From Siccirubricoccus deserti (GTDB taxonomy: Bacteria; Pseudomonadota; Alphaproteobacteria; Acetobacterales; Acetobacteraceae): a DNA stretch of 64,000 bases. How positions within the stretch are numbered: the stretch's first letter is position 1; every line of letters starts with the position of its first letter. The DNA is taken from positions 1-64,000 of the forward strand of contig NZ_JACOMF010000001.1 of assembly GCF_014283215.1 (NCBI RefSeq). Reading direction: 5' to 3'. The translations under genes were made by a program, and so were the position numbers. Of the stretch, positions 25,682-35,237 are shown piece by piece. Below the pieces are notes generated by a model. The model was not told the DNA's origin, did not search any database, and saw only the letters and a list, made by a program, of their open reading frames with translations.

Positions 25682-26521
25682 TCAGGCCTTGCCCGCCCAA
25701 TCATAGACCCGTTGCAGTGTCCCTCCCATCAGCACCGCCCGGTCGCTGTCGGAAAGCCGGTCGGTGAGGCGGAACGCCTCCACCCCCTGCGCATAGGTCA
25801 GGAAGGCCACTGCCCGGGTCCAGTCGGTGCCCCACATGCAGCGATTGAGGCCGAAGGCATCGAAGATGCGGCCCAGCGGATCCCAGATGTCGTTGTAGGG
25901 GAAGGGCTGGTGCGACAGCGTGCAGGCGCCGGTGATCTTCACCACGACATTGCGGTAGGCCGCCAGCTCCAGCAGTTTCGGCAACTCCGCGAAGGGTTCG
26001 GCGGGAACCGGCGGCTCGAAGGGCTGCTGCAGCCCGAGGTGGTCGATCACCAGCCGCGTATCGGGGTTCCGCGCCGCCAGCGCCTGTGCCTGGGCAAGCC
26101 GCCCCCAACACAGCAGGTTGACCGGGAGGGAATGCCGCGCGGCGGCGGCCAGCACCCGGTTGAGGCCCGGGTCGGCCGGGTCTTCCGACGCGCCGCGGTT
26201 CAGCATGATCCGGATCGCGACAGTGCCCTTGGTGGCAGCCCAGTCGGCGATGACATCCGCCACGCCGGGATCGGTCGGATCGACCGGCTTGATCAGCCGG
26301 AACCGCGTCGGGTGCTTCGCATGGACATCGAGCGCGTAGCTGGCGTCGAAGCGGTACATAGTGAAGGCCGAAACCAGCAGCGCGCCATCCACGCCGACCG
26401 CGTCCATCGCCGCCACCATGTCGTCGCCGGTGACTTCCGGCGGGCCATGCAGCACACCGGCCCAGGGACGGCCCGGGTGATCGCGTTCATAGGCGTGAAC
26501 CTGGGCATCTATCGTCAACAT
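25682..26521 (-). CDS. Amidohydrolase-family protein (2-pyrone-4,6-dicarboxylate lactonase-like)
   Basis: A 279-residue TIM-barrel metal hydrolase of the amidohydrolase-2 group. It opens with the metal motif in altered form, MLTIDAQVHAYERD (D-x-x-H in place of D-x-H), followed by VDGALLVSAFTMY, VIDHLGLQQPF and the C-terminal FGLNRCMWGTDWTRAV, where the Asp of GTDW is the general base. Relatives hydrolyse lactones or decarboxylate aromatic acids. The start at 26521 has GGAGG nine bases upstream; an ATG three codons earlier abuts that GGAGG and is unlikely. It is a single gene with no catabolic partners alongside. Confidence 0.8.
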   Translation of the reverse strand: MLTIDAQVHAYERDHPGRPWAGVLHGPPEVTGDDMVAAMDAVGVDGALLVSAFTMYRFDASYALDVHAKHPTRFRLIKPVDPTDPGVADVIADWAATKGTVAIRIMLNRGASEDPADPGLNRVLAAAARHSLPVNLLCWGRLAQAQALAARNPDTRLVIDHLGLQQPFEPPVPAEPFAELPKLLELAAYRNVVVKITGACTLSHQPFPYNDIWDPLGRIFDAFGLNRCMWGTDWTRAVAFLTYAQGVEAFRLTDRLSDSDRAVLMGGTLQRVYDWAGKA

Positions 26522-26864
26522 GAGATTCATCCTCCCGCCCGGCCGATGTCACTGAGGCAGGGCATGTCCAGCACCGCGTGAGCGCGGCCGGGCCGGCAAT
26601 GCCGTTGCGGGACGCTACGCAACCGCGTTTCAGTGTTCAAGGGCCGCACCGGCGCGGAGCCGAGGATGACACGCGACGCGAAGCCACGCCCGGCCGGCCT
26701 CGCTTCGTATTGCATAATGTAGCCGACCGCATTGTGGAGTGCGGACAATGCGTCCTGGCCGGTGAGCCCGACGCACAATTGTTTGCCTCAAGCGGCTGTT
26801 ACGCGACCGCAGTTTGCCGCCGTGGAACTTTCAACCCTGTCGCCCCCCGCCAAGGTTCCCGCCA
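26522..26864. other. Divergent intergenic region with inverted repeat
   Basis: This region separates the amidohydrolase from the hypothetical gene at 26865. It includes an AT-richer part (26700-26810) with an eight-base inverted repeat, CGCATTGT (26728-26735) and ACAATGCG (26745-26752), nine bases apart. That is a plausible operator or hairpin. Promoters for both flanking genes should be here. Confidence 0.4.
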
Positions 26865-27308
26865 ATGCCAGTGTTCCAGCTATCCCCGGATCGCGGAAAG
26901 CTGAGTGATCCGGCCTGGTTGACGAGTCGTCACCGGGGGCCGTGCATCGTCATCGCCGACACCGCCGAAGCTGCCCGCCAATACGCCAATTGTGCGTTCA
27001 TCATCGCCGTCGCCCCTGCCGGCCTGTTGCACACGGAGTTCACGCTCCCATGGTCACAACCGGAACTCGTGACCGTTGTTGAACTCGGCGAGGCCACGAC
27101 CGCGGTGAACGGCTCGGTGATGGTCGATGTCAGGGCCGTGCATGGCCTGGATGATGCGGCGGCTTCATCTGTATACTTTCTGCGCGACAATGCGCAGCAG
27201 CACAAGATGACGTCCCCGGCAGATCGCGCAGGGATGCAGGACGATGACACTCCGTCGCACCGCACCGGGACCACCACCAGGGAGGCGCATCAGCCGGAGG
27301 CGGTCTGA
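26865..27308 (+). CDS. Hypothetical conserved-looking 147-residue protein
   Basis: Soluble protein from an ATG at 26865. The first 95 residues look folded: MPVFQLSPDRGKLSDPAWLT, then IVIADTAEAARQYANCAFII, then TLPWSQPELVTVVEL. They resemble small alphaproteobacterial proteins of unknown role that begin MPV(F/Y) with a D-P-x-W segment; this likeness is from memory. The last 45 residues are polar and rich in Asp, Gln and Thr. The ribosome site is weak (AAGG, nine bases). It converges on the large signalling gene with about 80 bases between stops. Confidence 0.5.
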   Translation: MPVFQLSPDRGKLSDPAWLTSRHRGPCIVIADTAEAARQYANCAFIIAVAPAGLLHTEFTLPWSQPELVTVVELGEATTAVNGSVMVDVRAVHGLDDAAASSVYFLRDNAQQHKMTSPADRAGMQDDDTPSHRTGTTTREAHQPEAV

Positions 27309-27389
27309 ACGCGGCAGGCACGCGCGCTGCGCGCCGTTCCGAGCCGCCCGCCAGGAGCAGATCCGCGCCTCCGGCCGTTGCCGCGGCGA

Positions 27390-30300
27390 TCAGCCCTGGC
27401 TGAGCGTGGCGACATTCCGCATCGGTCGGCGGGAGCCTTCCCGCCGCGAAACGCGTTCGAGCGCCGTCTTCAGCGCATCGACACGGATGGGCTTCTCGAT
27501 GAAGCCATCCATGCCCGCGGCGAAGCAGGCGTCCATCTGCTCCGGCAGGACGGATGCGGTCACCGCCAGTATCGGCACATCCGCGCATGCGCTGCCGGAA
27601 TGGCGGATCTTCCGGGTTGCCTCGATGCCGCTCAGCGCCGGCATGAGGATGTCCATCAGGACGATGTCGTAGTCGTGCTGCAGCGCCAGGGCGACGGCTT
27701 CGTCGCCGTCGGTCGCCAGGTCGACCTGATGGCCTGCGCCTTCGAGCACCGCCCGCGCCAGCAGGCGATTGGCGGTGACATCCTCGGCCACCAGAATCCG
27801 GAGCGAGCGGCCGTGCCCGTCCGCGGTCGCAGCGGCGGAATGCGCCATGGGATCCGGTGTCGCATCCGGCGCCGGCAGCAGCACCCAGAAATTGCTTCCC
27901 TGGCCGTACTCACCCGGCTCGTAGCCGACCTTGCCGCCCAGATGCACGGCGATGCGTGCCGAGACGGCCAGCCCCAGCCCCGCGCCGGGGCTGTTGTGGC
28001 GGCGGGCCGCATCGAGCCGAGTGAAGTCGCGGAACAGCAGGCTCTGCTCGCCGGCCGGCACGCCGGGCCCGGTGTCGGTGACCTCGAAGCGGATCATGTC
28101 CGGCTGCGGCCGGACAATGCGGATCGCCACATGGCCGGTGTCGGTGAAGGTGATGGCGTTGGTCAGGAAGTTCAGCAGGATCTGCCGGGTACGCGTGGCG
28201 TCCAGCATCACCGCAGCCGGCAGGCCATCGCCTGCCACGACCCGTACGGCCAGATCTTTGGCCTCGGCGCGGGGCCGCATGAGCGTGGCGCAAGCCTCGG
28301 CAATCCCGCGGGGATCGGTCGGCGCCAGAAGGGGTGGCGTCAGCCCGCCGCGTTCGATCCGGTTGATCTCGGACAGCCGGTCAACGATGGTCGCCATGTG
28401 CTCGCTTGCCGCCACGATCGTGTCGATCTGCCCTCTCAGGTCGCGCGGCAGGCGAGGGTCGCGGCGCAGCAGCTGCGCCCAGCCGAGAATGCCATTGAGC
28501 GGCGTCCGCAGCTCATGGCTCACCGCGCCCAGGAACCATGACTTCGCCGCGCTCGCGGTACGTTCATGCTCCTGCGCGGTGGCGAGGCGGTCGGCCATCG
28601 CATCGACGCGCTGCGCCAGCGACGCCAGCTCGGGCGCGGCCCAGCGACCGAGCGTCACCCGGGCCTTCAACTCGCCCCGGGCGAAGCGATCGACTGTCTG
28701 GCTGAGCGCCCGGAGCGGCCGCACCAGAAGGATCTCGCCGCCGGCAAGCCCGACCAGCAGCAGCAGCGCGCCGGCAGCGAAGAGCGCCGCATAGGACAGC
28801 CGCCGTGCCGCCTGGATCGGGGCGGTGATCTTGTTCTCGTCCAGGCCGACGATGACCAGCGCGTCGGCGTCGGCGATCCGGGCAAAGCCGAAGAGCGAGG
28901 CGCTGCCGTCGATGCCCTTTGCCCGGAAGTGGCCTTCGCCCTTCGCCAGGATCGTGGCGATGAAGCCATCGCCGCCATAAGCGCGGCCGATCGTGCCCGG
29001 TGGTGCCGGGGGGTGGCGCGCCACCAGCACCCCATCGCCATCGAGCAGCCCGATGCGGCGGTCGCTGCCGATCCGGTCGACCAGCGCGCGGATCAGCCAA
29101 TCCGGGTCAAGCGCGGAGGTCAGCAGGGCGGCCACCGCACCGGCGTCATCGCGCACCGGCTGCACGGCGTAAACCGATGCCCGGGCACGGCCGCGCGAGG
29201 CCACCAGCCCCGACAGCACGACGCCGCGCGTCTGCAGCGCGCGTTGGATATGGTTGCGGCCGGACAGATCCTGGCCGATCACCGCGGACGTCGTGCTGCA
29301 CACGATGACCCCGTCGGGACGCAGCACTGAGAGCGCGGCCTGCCAAAGCGCGGTGGCACCGACGCGGCGGAGCGTCGCGGCACAGGCCTCGCCGCCCTGC
29401 CCGGCCACGCCGGACATCACCTCAGGCACCGCGGAAAGCGCGGTCAGCAAGGTGCGCGCCTGCATCACCAGGCTATCGAGCTCACGCGCGCCGATACGGG
29501 CGTCACTGACGACCCGATCCTCGGCGGCGGCGATCTGGGCATCGACCTGCTGCTCGAAATGCCAGCTGGCCATGGCTGCCAGCGGTACCAGGGCCAGCGC
29601 GGTGAAGGCAATGGTCCGGGTACGAATCCCACCGAGCCAGCCGATCAGCCGCGACCTGCCAAGTTTACGGCCTGGCTCCGCAGCCAGTGCCGGGTCGGGT
29701 TGCGTCGTCGCCGGGCCGGGGCCGGCACTGCCGGCATCCTGGGGTGCCGCCGCGTCGGATTGCGTGGCACCGGCGGATCCGGGCGGCGGGCCCGGCCGGC
29801 CGATCAGATAGCCCTGGACCTCCTCGCAGCCAGCGGACCGCAACAGGGCGAGCTGCGCCTGGGTCTCGACTCCCTCGGCGCAGACGGTGATGCCCAGGGC
29901 GCGGCCGAGCTGCAGCACCGCCCGCACCACGGTCTGCGACCGGCCCGCCACCTCCAGGTCGCGGATGAAGGCACGGTCGAGCTTCACCTTGTCGAAGGGC
30001 AACGCATGCAGATAGCCCAGCGACGAATAGCCGGTGCCGAAATCATCCAGCGAGACATGCGCGCCGAGCGCCCTGAGCCGATCAAGGGTGGTGGCGGCCG
30101 CGGCGTCATCCTGGATCAGGGTGCCCTCGGACACCTCCAGCTCCAGCCGGGCCGGGGCCAGCCCGGTTTCGGCCAGAGTCGTCTCGACGAATTCGGGCAG
30201 GCCACCGAGCCGGAACCGCGCCGGCGACACATTCACCGCGATGCGGGGCGCGCCCTGTCCGGTGTCCGGCCAGGTTGCGGCCTCGCGGCAGGCGGCGCGC

Positions 30301-31568
30301 AGCACCCAGTCGTCCAGCGCCCCGCCGATGCCGCAGGCCCCCGCGACGGGCACGAAATCCGCCGGCGAGATCGGCCCATGGCCCTGGCGCTGCCAGCGCA
30401 GCAGCGCCTCGTAGCCGGTGATGGCCCCGGTCTGCGCATTGGCGATCGGCTGCCAGGCCAGGGTGAACTCATTGTTCGTCAGGGCGAGCTTCAGGTCGCG
30501 CTCCAGCGCCTGGCGGCCGGCGAGCGCGCCGTCCATGCCGGGCTCGAAGCGCCGGACGCGGCCGCGTCCGGCGCGCTTGCCGGCGTAGAGCGCCGCATCG
30601 GCGCGGCGCAGCAATTCGCCCGCATCGGCGGCGTCGCCCGGATAGAGGGCGAAGCCGATCGAGCTGCGGATCGGCACCGGCTGGCCTTCGATCTCGAAGG
30701 GTTCGGCGAGCTTCTCGATCAGCCGCGCCGCCAGGCTGGCGGCATCGGACGGCAACACCGGGGCCGCCATGAGCAGGGCGAATTCATCGCCGCCAAGCCG
30801 GGCAACTGTGTCGGTGGCGCGCGCGCTGGCGGAGAGTCGGCGCGCGACCTCGCACAGCAGGGCATCCCCGCCGGCATGGCCGAACAGGTCGTTCACCGCC
30901 TTGAAGCGGTCCAGATCGAGGCACAGCATGGCGAAGCTGCCGTCGCCAGCACGCGGGCCTTCCGTTCCCCGGTGCCTGGCGCGGGCGACCGCTTCGGCAA
31001 GCCGCCGCTCGAACAGGGCGCGGTTGGCCAGCCCGGTCAGCGGATCGCGCAGCGCCGCATCCTGTGCCGCTTCAAGGCCGCGGTGCAGCGCGAGCACCGC
31101 GGTGATGCCGCGCGCCAGATCGACCAGCGGCTCGAGCTCGGCCGGGGACAGGCGGCGGGGCTTGGTGTCCAGGACGCAGAGCGTGCCGAGCATGCGGCCA
31201 TCCGGATCGAGCAGCGGCACGCCGGCGTAGAAGCGGATATTCGGGCTGCCCGTCACCAGCGGGTCGTCGGCGTAGCGGCTGTCGACGCTCGCATCCTCGA
31301 CGATGAGGGCGCGGCCGGCGGTCACGACGGCATGCGCACCGAACGCGCTGTGCCGCGGCGCCTCCCCGGCCGAGAGGCCGAAGGCCGATTTGAACCAGTG
31401 GCGATGGTCGTCGACGAAGGAGATCAGGGCAATCGGAACATTGTACAGCCGCGCCGCAAGGCGCGTGAACGTGTTCAGGCGTGAGTCCGGCTGCGTGTCG
31501 AGGGCAGCAATCGCATGAACCCCAGCCGGGCGTTCATGCTGCCCTTCAGATATGCCGGCTGAGGCCAC
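27390..31568 (-). CDS. GAF-GGDEF-EAL fused to a membrane hybrid histidine kinase
   Basis: One uninterrupted 1392-residue protein. Domains in order: GAF (about 20-165); GGDEF (172-335) with intact GGDEF at 259-263 and an RxxD inhibitory site (R250-D253); EAL (350-595) with EALLRW at 387, DDFGTGYSS and EGVET; a Pro/Ala linker (595-640); helix one (about 652-670); a periplasmic sensing region of about 250 residues resembling dCache; helix two (about 925-947); HAMP (950-1000); HisKA with His1018 in SHELRTPLN; HATPase_c; and a receiver with Asp1306 in VLMDILMP and Lys1359. It can in principle make and break cyclic di-GMP and phosphorylate itself. The start is GTG at 31568 with GGGGA upstream. No HPt domain is seen. 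Fusion is real unless an assembly error removed a stop in the linker. Confidence 0.85.
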   Translation of the reverse strand: MASAGISEGQHERPAGVHAIAALDTQPDSRLNTFTRLAARLYNVPIALISFVDDHRHWFKSAFGLSAGEAPRHSAFGAHAVVTAGRALIVEDASVDSRYADDPLVTGSPNIRFYAGVPLLDPDGRMLGTLCVLDTKPRRLSPAELEPLVDLARGITAVLALHRGLEAAQDAALRDPLTGLANRALFERRLAEAVARARHRGTEGPRAGDGSFAMLCLDLDRFKAVNDLFGHAGGDALLCEVARRLSASARATDTVARLGGDEFALLMAAPVLPSDAASLAARLIEKLAEPFEIEGQPVPIRSSIGFALYPGDAADAGELLRRADAALYAGKRAGRGRVRRFEPGMDGALAGRQALERDLKLALTNNEFTLAWQPIANAQTGAITGYEALLRWQRQGHGPISPADFVPVAGACGIGGALDDWVLRAACREAATWPDTGQGAPRIAVNVSPARFRLGGLPEFVETTLAETGLAPARLELEVSEGTLIQDDAAAATTLDRLRALGAHVSLDDFGTGYSSLGYLHALPFDKVKLDRAFIRDLEVAGRSQTVVRAVLQLGRALGITVCAEGVETQAQLALLRSAGCEEVQGYLIGRPGPPPGSAGATQSDAAAPQDAGSAGPGPATTQPDPALAAEPGRKLGRSRLIGWLGGIRTRTIAFTALALVPLAAMASWHFEQQVDAQIAAAEDRVVSDARIGARELDSLVMQARTLLTALSAVPEVMSGVAGQGGEACAATLRRVGATALWQAALSVLRPDGVIVCSTTSAVIGQDLSGRNHIQRALQTRGVVLSGLVASRGRARASVYAVQPVRDDAGAVAALLTSALDPDWLIRALVDRIGSDRRIGLLDGDGVLVARHPPAPPGTIGRAYGGDGFIATILAKGEGHFRAKGIDGSASLFGFARIADADALVIVGLDENKITAPIQAARRLSYAALFAAGALLLLVGLAGGEILLVRPLRALSQTVDRFARGELKARVTLGRWAAPELASLAQRVDAMADRLATAQEHERTASAAKSWFLGAVSHELRTPLNGILGWAQLLRRDPRLPRDLRGQIDTIVAASEHMATIVDRLSEINRIERGGLTPPLLAPTDPRGIAEACATLMRPRAEAKDLAVRVVAGDGLPAAVMLDATRTRQILLNFLTNAITFTDTGHVAIRIVRPQPDMIRFEVTDTGPGVPAGEQSLLFRDFTRLDAARRHNSPGAGLGLAVSARIAVHLGGKVGYEPGEYGQGSNFWVLLPAPDATPDPMAHSAAATADGHGRSLRILVAEDVTANRLLARAVLEGAGHQVDLATDGDEAVALALQHDYDIVLMDILMPALSGIEATRKIRHSGSACADVPILAVTASVLPEQMDACFAAGMDGFIEKPIRVDALKTALERVSRREGSRRPMRNVATLSQG

Positions 31569-31762
31569 TTCATCCCCGTTGCGGAAGCCAAAAAAAAGTT
31601 ATCACAGCAGGCGTCCTGCGACTACGGAGTTAACCAATTCGGATGGAAAGCATTCGCCAGATCCGCCCAGAGATGGTGGTAACAATACTAGTTTCGTAAT
31701 TTTATACTGCGCTTGCTACCACGCACCGGCCAGGCGGTGCGCCAATGCCATGCGCCCGGGTC

Positions 31763-32944
31763 TCAAGCCTTTTGCACCATCTGGACACCGGCACTCCGCC
31801 GCACCGCGGCCCAGCGGCCGAGCCGCATGGCCGGCGCCTCCAGCACGCGGTAGCTCACCGCGGCGGCCAGCAGCGAGGCTCCCACCACGCCCAGCAGCAG
31901 CAGCGGCGTGCTCGCCATCGCGTGGAACCAATGGACGATGGTCAACAGCACGATGTTGTGGGTGAGGTAGAGGCTGTACGACACCAGCCCAAGCCAGGCG
32001 AACAGGCGGGCCTCCAGCGCCGCCGCCCAGCCCGGTCGGCCGACCGCCAGCACGATCAGCGTGGCGGAGCCCAGGCCAAACAGCAGGTCGGCCGGCATGA
32101 TGAGCCTCAGCTGCGGGATGTTCGGCAGGATCATCGCCTGCACGGCGGCGAGGCCGAGCAGCGCCGCACCCGGCACGGACAGCTTCCGCACCCTGCGGGC
32201 GACGGCATCGCGGTATCGCGCCAACAGGATGCCGATGATGAAGAACAGGGTGAAGTACACCGTGAGCAGCACCGAGCTGACCCCGTCCTGGCCACGGAAC
32301 GGCTGGCATTGCACCGTGCGGCAGCCGTAGAGCAGCGCCGTACCGGCATGGGCCAGCAGCCCGAGCGCCAGCACCGCCCGCGGCCAGCGGTAGGCCGCCA
32401 GGAACAGCGCCGGGAAGAACAAGGAGACGCGCAGCTCGTAGACCAGGCTCCACATCACCGGGTTCAGCCCGTCGTCGCCGTCGAGGCCGGTCATCAGCAG
32501 ATGCCGCACCACACTGCGCAGATCAGGCGGCTCGCTCCAGGCCAGCTCGTTGAACCAGCGCGACAGGGCGGGGATCCGCTCCGGCTGCACCAGCGCATAG
32601 GCCAGCAGCGAGAACAGGATGGAGCCGGCGAAAGGCAGGTAGATGCGGCAGAACCGCCGCAGCACGAAGCCGCGGTAGTCGGTGCCGGACGCCCGTTCGA
32701 GCGAGCAGGCGAGGACGAAGCCGCTCAGCACGAAGAACAGGATGACCCACGGCCGGCCGCTGATCAGCAGGTTCAGCGGCGTCCAATACCAGAGCTTCCA
32801 TGCCCATCCGGCCGGCTCGGGGAAAAGGCCGATCTTCCAGCAGTGGAAGGTGACGATCAGGAAGGCGGCGATGCCGCGCAGCGCATCCAGGGAGGCGAAG
32901 CGCCCCGTGCCATTTCCGCCCCGCAGGGCCACCGCATCCCGCAT
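31763..32944 (-). CDS. Acyltransferase-3 family membrane protein
   Basis: About 393 residues and ten or eleven helices. RFASLDALRGIAAFLIVTFH carries the family's R-x-x-x-L-D-x-L-R-G and catalytic-type His, and WVILFFVLSGFVLACSLER is the second signature (F-F-x-L-S-G-F). Such proteins O-acetylate surface polysaccharides, lipids or small molecules at the inner membrane. An ATG at 32944 is used; a TTG at 32977 would add 11 basic residues. It lies 194 bases upstream of the signalling fusion on the same strand, so both may share a theme of surface modification. Confidence 0.82.
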   Translation of the reverse strand: MRDAVALRGGNGTGRFASLDALRGIAAFLIVTFHCWKIGLFPEPAGWAWKLWYWTPLNLLISGRPWVILFFVLSGFVLACSLERASGTDYRGFVLRRFCRIYLPFAGSILFSLLAYALVQPERIPALSRWFNELAWSEPPDLRSVVRHLLMTGLDGDDGLNPVMWSLVYELRVSLFFPALFLAAYRWPRAVLALGLLAHAGTALLYGCRTVQCQPFRGQDGVSSVLLTVYFTLFFIIGILLARYRDAVARRVRKLSVPGAALLGLAAVQAMILPNIPQLRLIMPADLLFGLGSATLIVLAVGRPGWAAALEARLFAWLGLVSYSLYLTHNIVLLTIVHWFHAMASTPLLLLGVVGASLLAAAVSYRVLEAPAMRLGRWAAVRRSAGVQMVQKA

Positions 32945-33426
32945 CAGGCGGAGCGCGACTGAAGACCGGCGTCGCAACGCTGGGAAAGCCGCCCCTCGTC
33001 ACCCTGGCCGGACATGGCTGCCAACTCCCTTCCCGCGGTTTGCCTGACGGCAACGCCAGGTCGGCCTGCACGGGCCATGCCAGCCGCCACCGGTCAGCGG
33101 CCAGCCGCCTATAACATTGATATTGCTGAGCACCGGGCGCCGGAACACCGGCCGGCGCCGGGAGATTCGACCCACCATTGCGGGAAATCCCCCAATTCCG
33201 AGACTGCCTCAGGCCTCCCGGCAGGCGCGAGGATCGCCGCCCGCGGCCGCGGGGGATCAGCAGGCCGCCCCGCCGTGGTATTCCTCCATCTCCACCGCCG
33301 CCGGGATCCCGTGGATCCGGCACAGCGGAGGCGCCACACCCTGGCGATCCCTTTTCCCAGCACACAGGTCCCGATGGGCAAGCCCGCAACCACCCCCGCC
33401 CGCCTGCCCCGCCACCGGGCCGGCCG
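32945..33426. other. Divergent intergenic region
   Basis: This separates two membrane-protein genes pointing apart. An AT-richer segment at 33108-33132 (containing TATAAC at 33110-33115) is the likeliest promoter area. The rest is GC-rich with several short CCGGCG palindromes and no coding signal I trust. Confidence 0.3.
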
Positions 33427-35079
33427 ATGACCCCGCCCCTGCGCCTGCCTCAGGCCGCCGCGGTCGGCCTCGCCGGCCTGCTGACGCTCGCCGTCTTCTT
33501 CCGGCACCAGCTCGGCGACGGCTTCACCCTGCTTTATGGCGACCGCCATGATGCGGTGATCGAGCTTTCAATCCTCGAGCATTGGTGGAATGTGCTGCGC
33601 GGGCTGGAGAGCTGGTCGCGCACCAGCTACTTCCACCCGGTCCCGGCCACCCTCGGCTACAATGACGGCTACCTGCTGTTCGGCCTGCTGCATGCCGCCT
33701 GGCGGTCGCTCGGCGCCGATCCCTTCCTCTCCGGCGAGCTGGTGAATGCCAGCCTGCGGGCGCTGGGCTTCCTGGCGATGTTCGGTCTGCTGCGGCGGGC
33801 GGTGGGGCTCGGCTGGCCGGTGGCGCTGCTTGGCGCGGTGCTCTTCACCCTGAGCAACAACCTGTTCATCCGCGGCAACCATGCGCAGCTGTTCAGCGTC
33901 GGCTTCGTACCGCTGCTGGGCTGGCTGCTGTACCGCACCGGCGTTGCGCTGCTGGAAGGGCGGCGCGGTGCCCTGCTCGGCTGGGGCGGCGGCTTCTGCC
34001 TGATGTTCGCCGCCTGCCTGATGACCGGCTTCTACATGGCCTGGTACTTCGCCTGGCTCGGCGGCGCGGTGCTGCTGGCCTGGCTGGCGGTGGCCGGGGC
34101 GGGTCGGCGGCCGGTGCTGCGGGCGCTCAGGGCCCAGGCGGTGCCGCTGCTCGGCCTCGCCGCGCTGGCCGTGATGCTCAACATCCCCTTCCTGACGCTC
34201 TACCTGCCGAAGGCGGCGGAGACCGGCATGCACCCCTGGCCGGATGTGCTGCGCCATGCGCCGACACTGCTCGATGTGCTGAACGTCGGCGAGCGCAGCC
34301 TGCTCTGGGGCTGGCTGGTCAGCGGGTTGAACGACGCCATCCGCCCCGGCTTCCCGGCCTGGTCAGAGCTGATGACCGGCTTCCCGCCGCTGCTGCTCGG
34401 GCTCTTCGCCGCATCCCTGGTTTGGCTGGCGCGCGGCGGGCGCGGGCTGGACCCGGCGCGGCTGCCGCTGCTGCGGGCGGTGGCGCTGGCCACGCTTGTC
34501 ACCTGGGCGCTGACCCTGCGCTGGGGCGACACCACCGGCTGGTCGCTGGTCTATGCCTATGTCCCCGGCGCCCGGGCGGCGCGGGTGGTGGCGCGCTATC
34601 AGATCTTCCTGGCGGTGCCGGTGGTGGCGCTGGCCATGGCCTTCCTTGCCGCCCAGGCGCATCGCCTGGGCCGCCCGGTGCTGGCTTTGCTGGCGCTGCT
34701 GCTGGTGGCGGAGCAACTCAACCGCTACGCCCCGCTCTTCCTCGACCGGCCGCTGGAAAATGCCCGGCTGGAGGCGGTGCCGCCGGCGCCTGCGGACTGC
34801 CGGTCCTTCTACGTCTCGGCGGCGCGCACCGAGAGCCGGTTCGGCGAGGAGGTCGCCAACCCCTACAACCACAACACCGAGGCGATGCTGGTGGCTGCCG
34901 TCCGCCACATCCCGACGATCAACGGCATCTCCACCTTCAACCCGCCGCTCTGGCCCGCCGCCATCCCGGAGGACCCGGCCTATCTGGCGGAAGTCCGCGC
35001 CTGGGCGGAGCATTGGGGGCTGACCGGCCTCTGCGCGCTGGACCTCCGCCGCTTCACCTGGGAGGGGCCGCTGCGCTGA
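33427..35079 (+). CDS. Polytopic GT-C-like membrane protein
   Basis: A 550-residue protein with about ten to twelve helices. After helix one comes LLYGDRHDAVIELSILEHWW, with an acidic D-x-x-D pair in the first external loop as in GT-C glycosyltransferases, then SYFHPVPATLGYNDGYLLFG. The C-terminal 100 residues are soluble and polar (ESRFGEEVANPYNHNTEAM), probably periplasmic. This points to lipid-linked sugar transfer, though the exact family is not recognised. The start at 33427 puts the first helix at residue 10; upstream sequence in frame is Pro/Arg-rich and unlikely to be coding. Confidence 0.65.
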   Translation: MTPPLRLPQAAAVGLAGLLTLAVFFRHQLGDGFTLLYGDRHDAVIELSILEHWWNVLRGLESWSRTSYFHPVPATLGYNDGYLLFGLLHAAWRSLGADPFLSGELVNASLRALGFLAMFGLLRRAVGLGWPVALLGAVLFTLSNNLFIRGNHAQLFSVGFVPLLGWLLYRTGVALLEGRRGALLGWGGGFCLMFAACLMTGFYMAWYFAWLGGAVLLAWLAVAGAGRRPVLRALRAQAVPLLGLAALAVMLNIPFLTLYLPKAAETGMHPWPDVLRHAPTLLDVLNVGERSLLWGWLVSGLNDAIRPGFPAWSELMTGFPPLLLGLFAASLVWLARGGRGLDPARLPLLRAVALATLVTWALTLRWGDTTGWSLVYAYVPGARAARVVARYQIFLAVPVVALAMAFLAAQAHRLGRPVLALLALLLVAEQLNRYAPLFLDRPLENARLEAVPPAPADCRSFYVSAARTESRFGEEVANPYNHNTEAMLVAAVRHIPTINGISTFNPPLWPAAIPEDPAYLAEVRAWAEHWGLTGLCALDLRRFTWEGPLR

Positions 35080-35118
35080 GCCGGAGCGCTGAAGACGCGG
35101 AGATAGCTCTTTCCTCTC

Positions 35119-35200
35119 GTCATGCGCGGGCCTGACCCGCGCCTCCAATCCCACCGCGAAAGCAAGGCCTTGGATGGCCGGGCCAGGCCCGGCCACGACG
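35119..35200. repeat. Two adjacent REP-like GC palindromes
   Basis: Between convergent genes lie two palindromes: GCGCGGGCCTGACCCGCGC (about 35123-35141) and TGGCCGGG/CCCGGCCA (35175-35182 and 35188-35195, five-base loop). They resemble the short intergenic hairpins scattered through alphaproteobacterial genomes and may end transcription from both sides. A related palindrome occurs at 46925-46947. Confidence 0.5.
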
Positions 35201-35237
35201 GCTTGCGGAGGCGTTCACGCCGCGCCGTCATCCGCCC

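Noticed and set aside
29559-31484. Plus-strand open frame of about 640 codons opposite the GGDEF-EAL gene
   Set aside because: The minus strand carries GGDEF, EAL and GAF motifs at the same place; the plus frame is a shadow.
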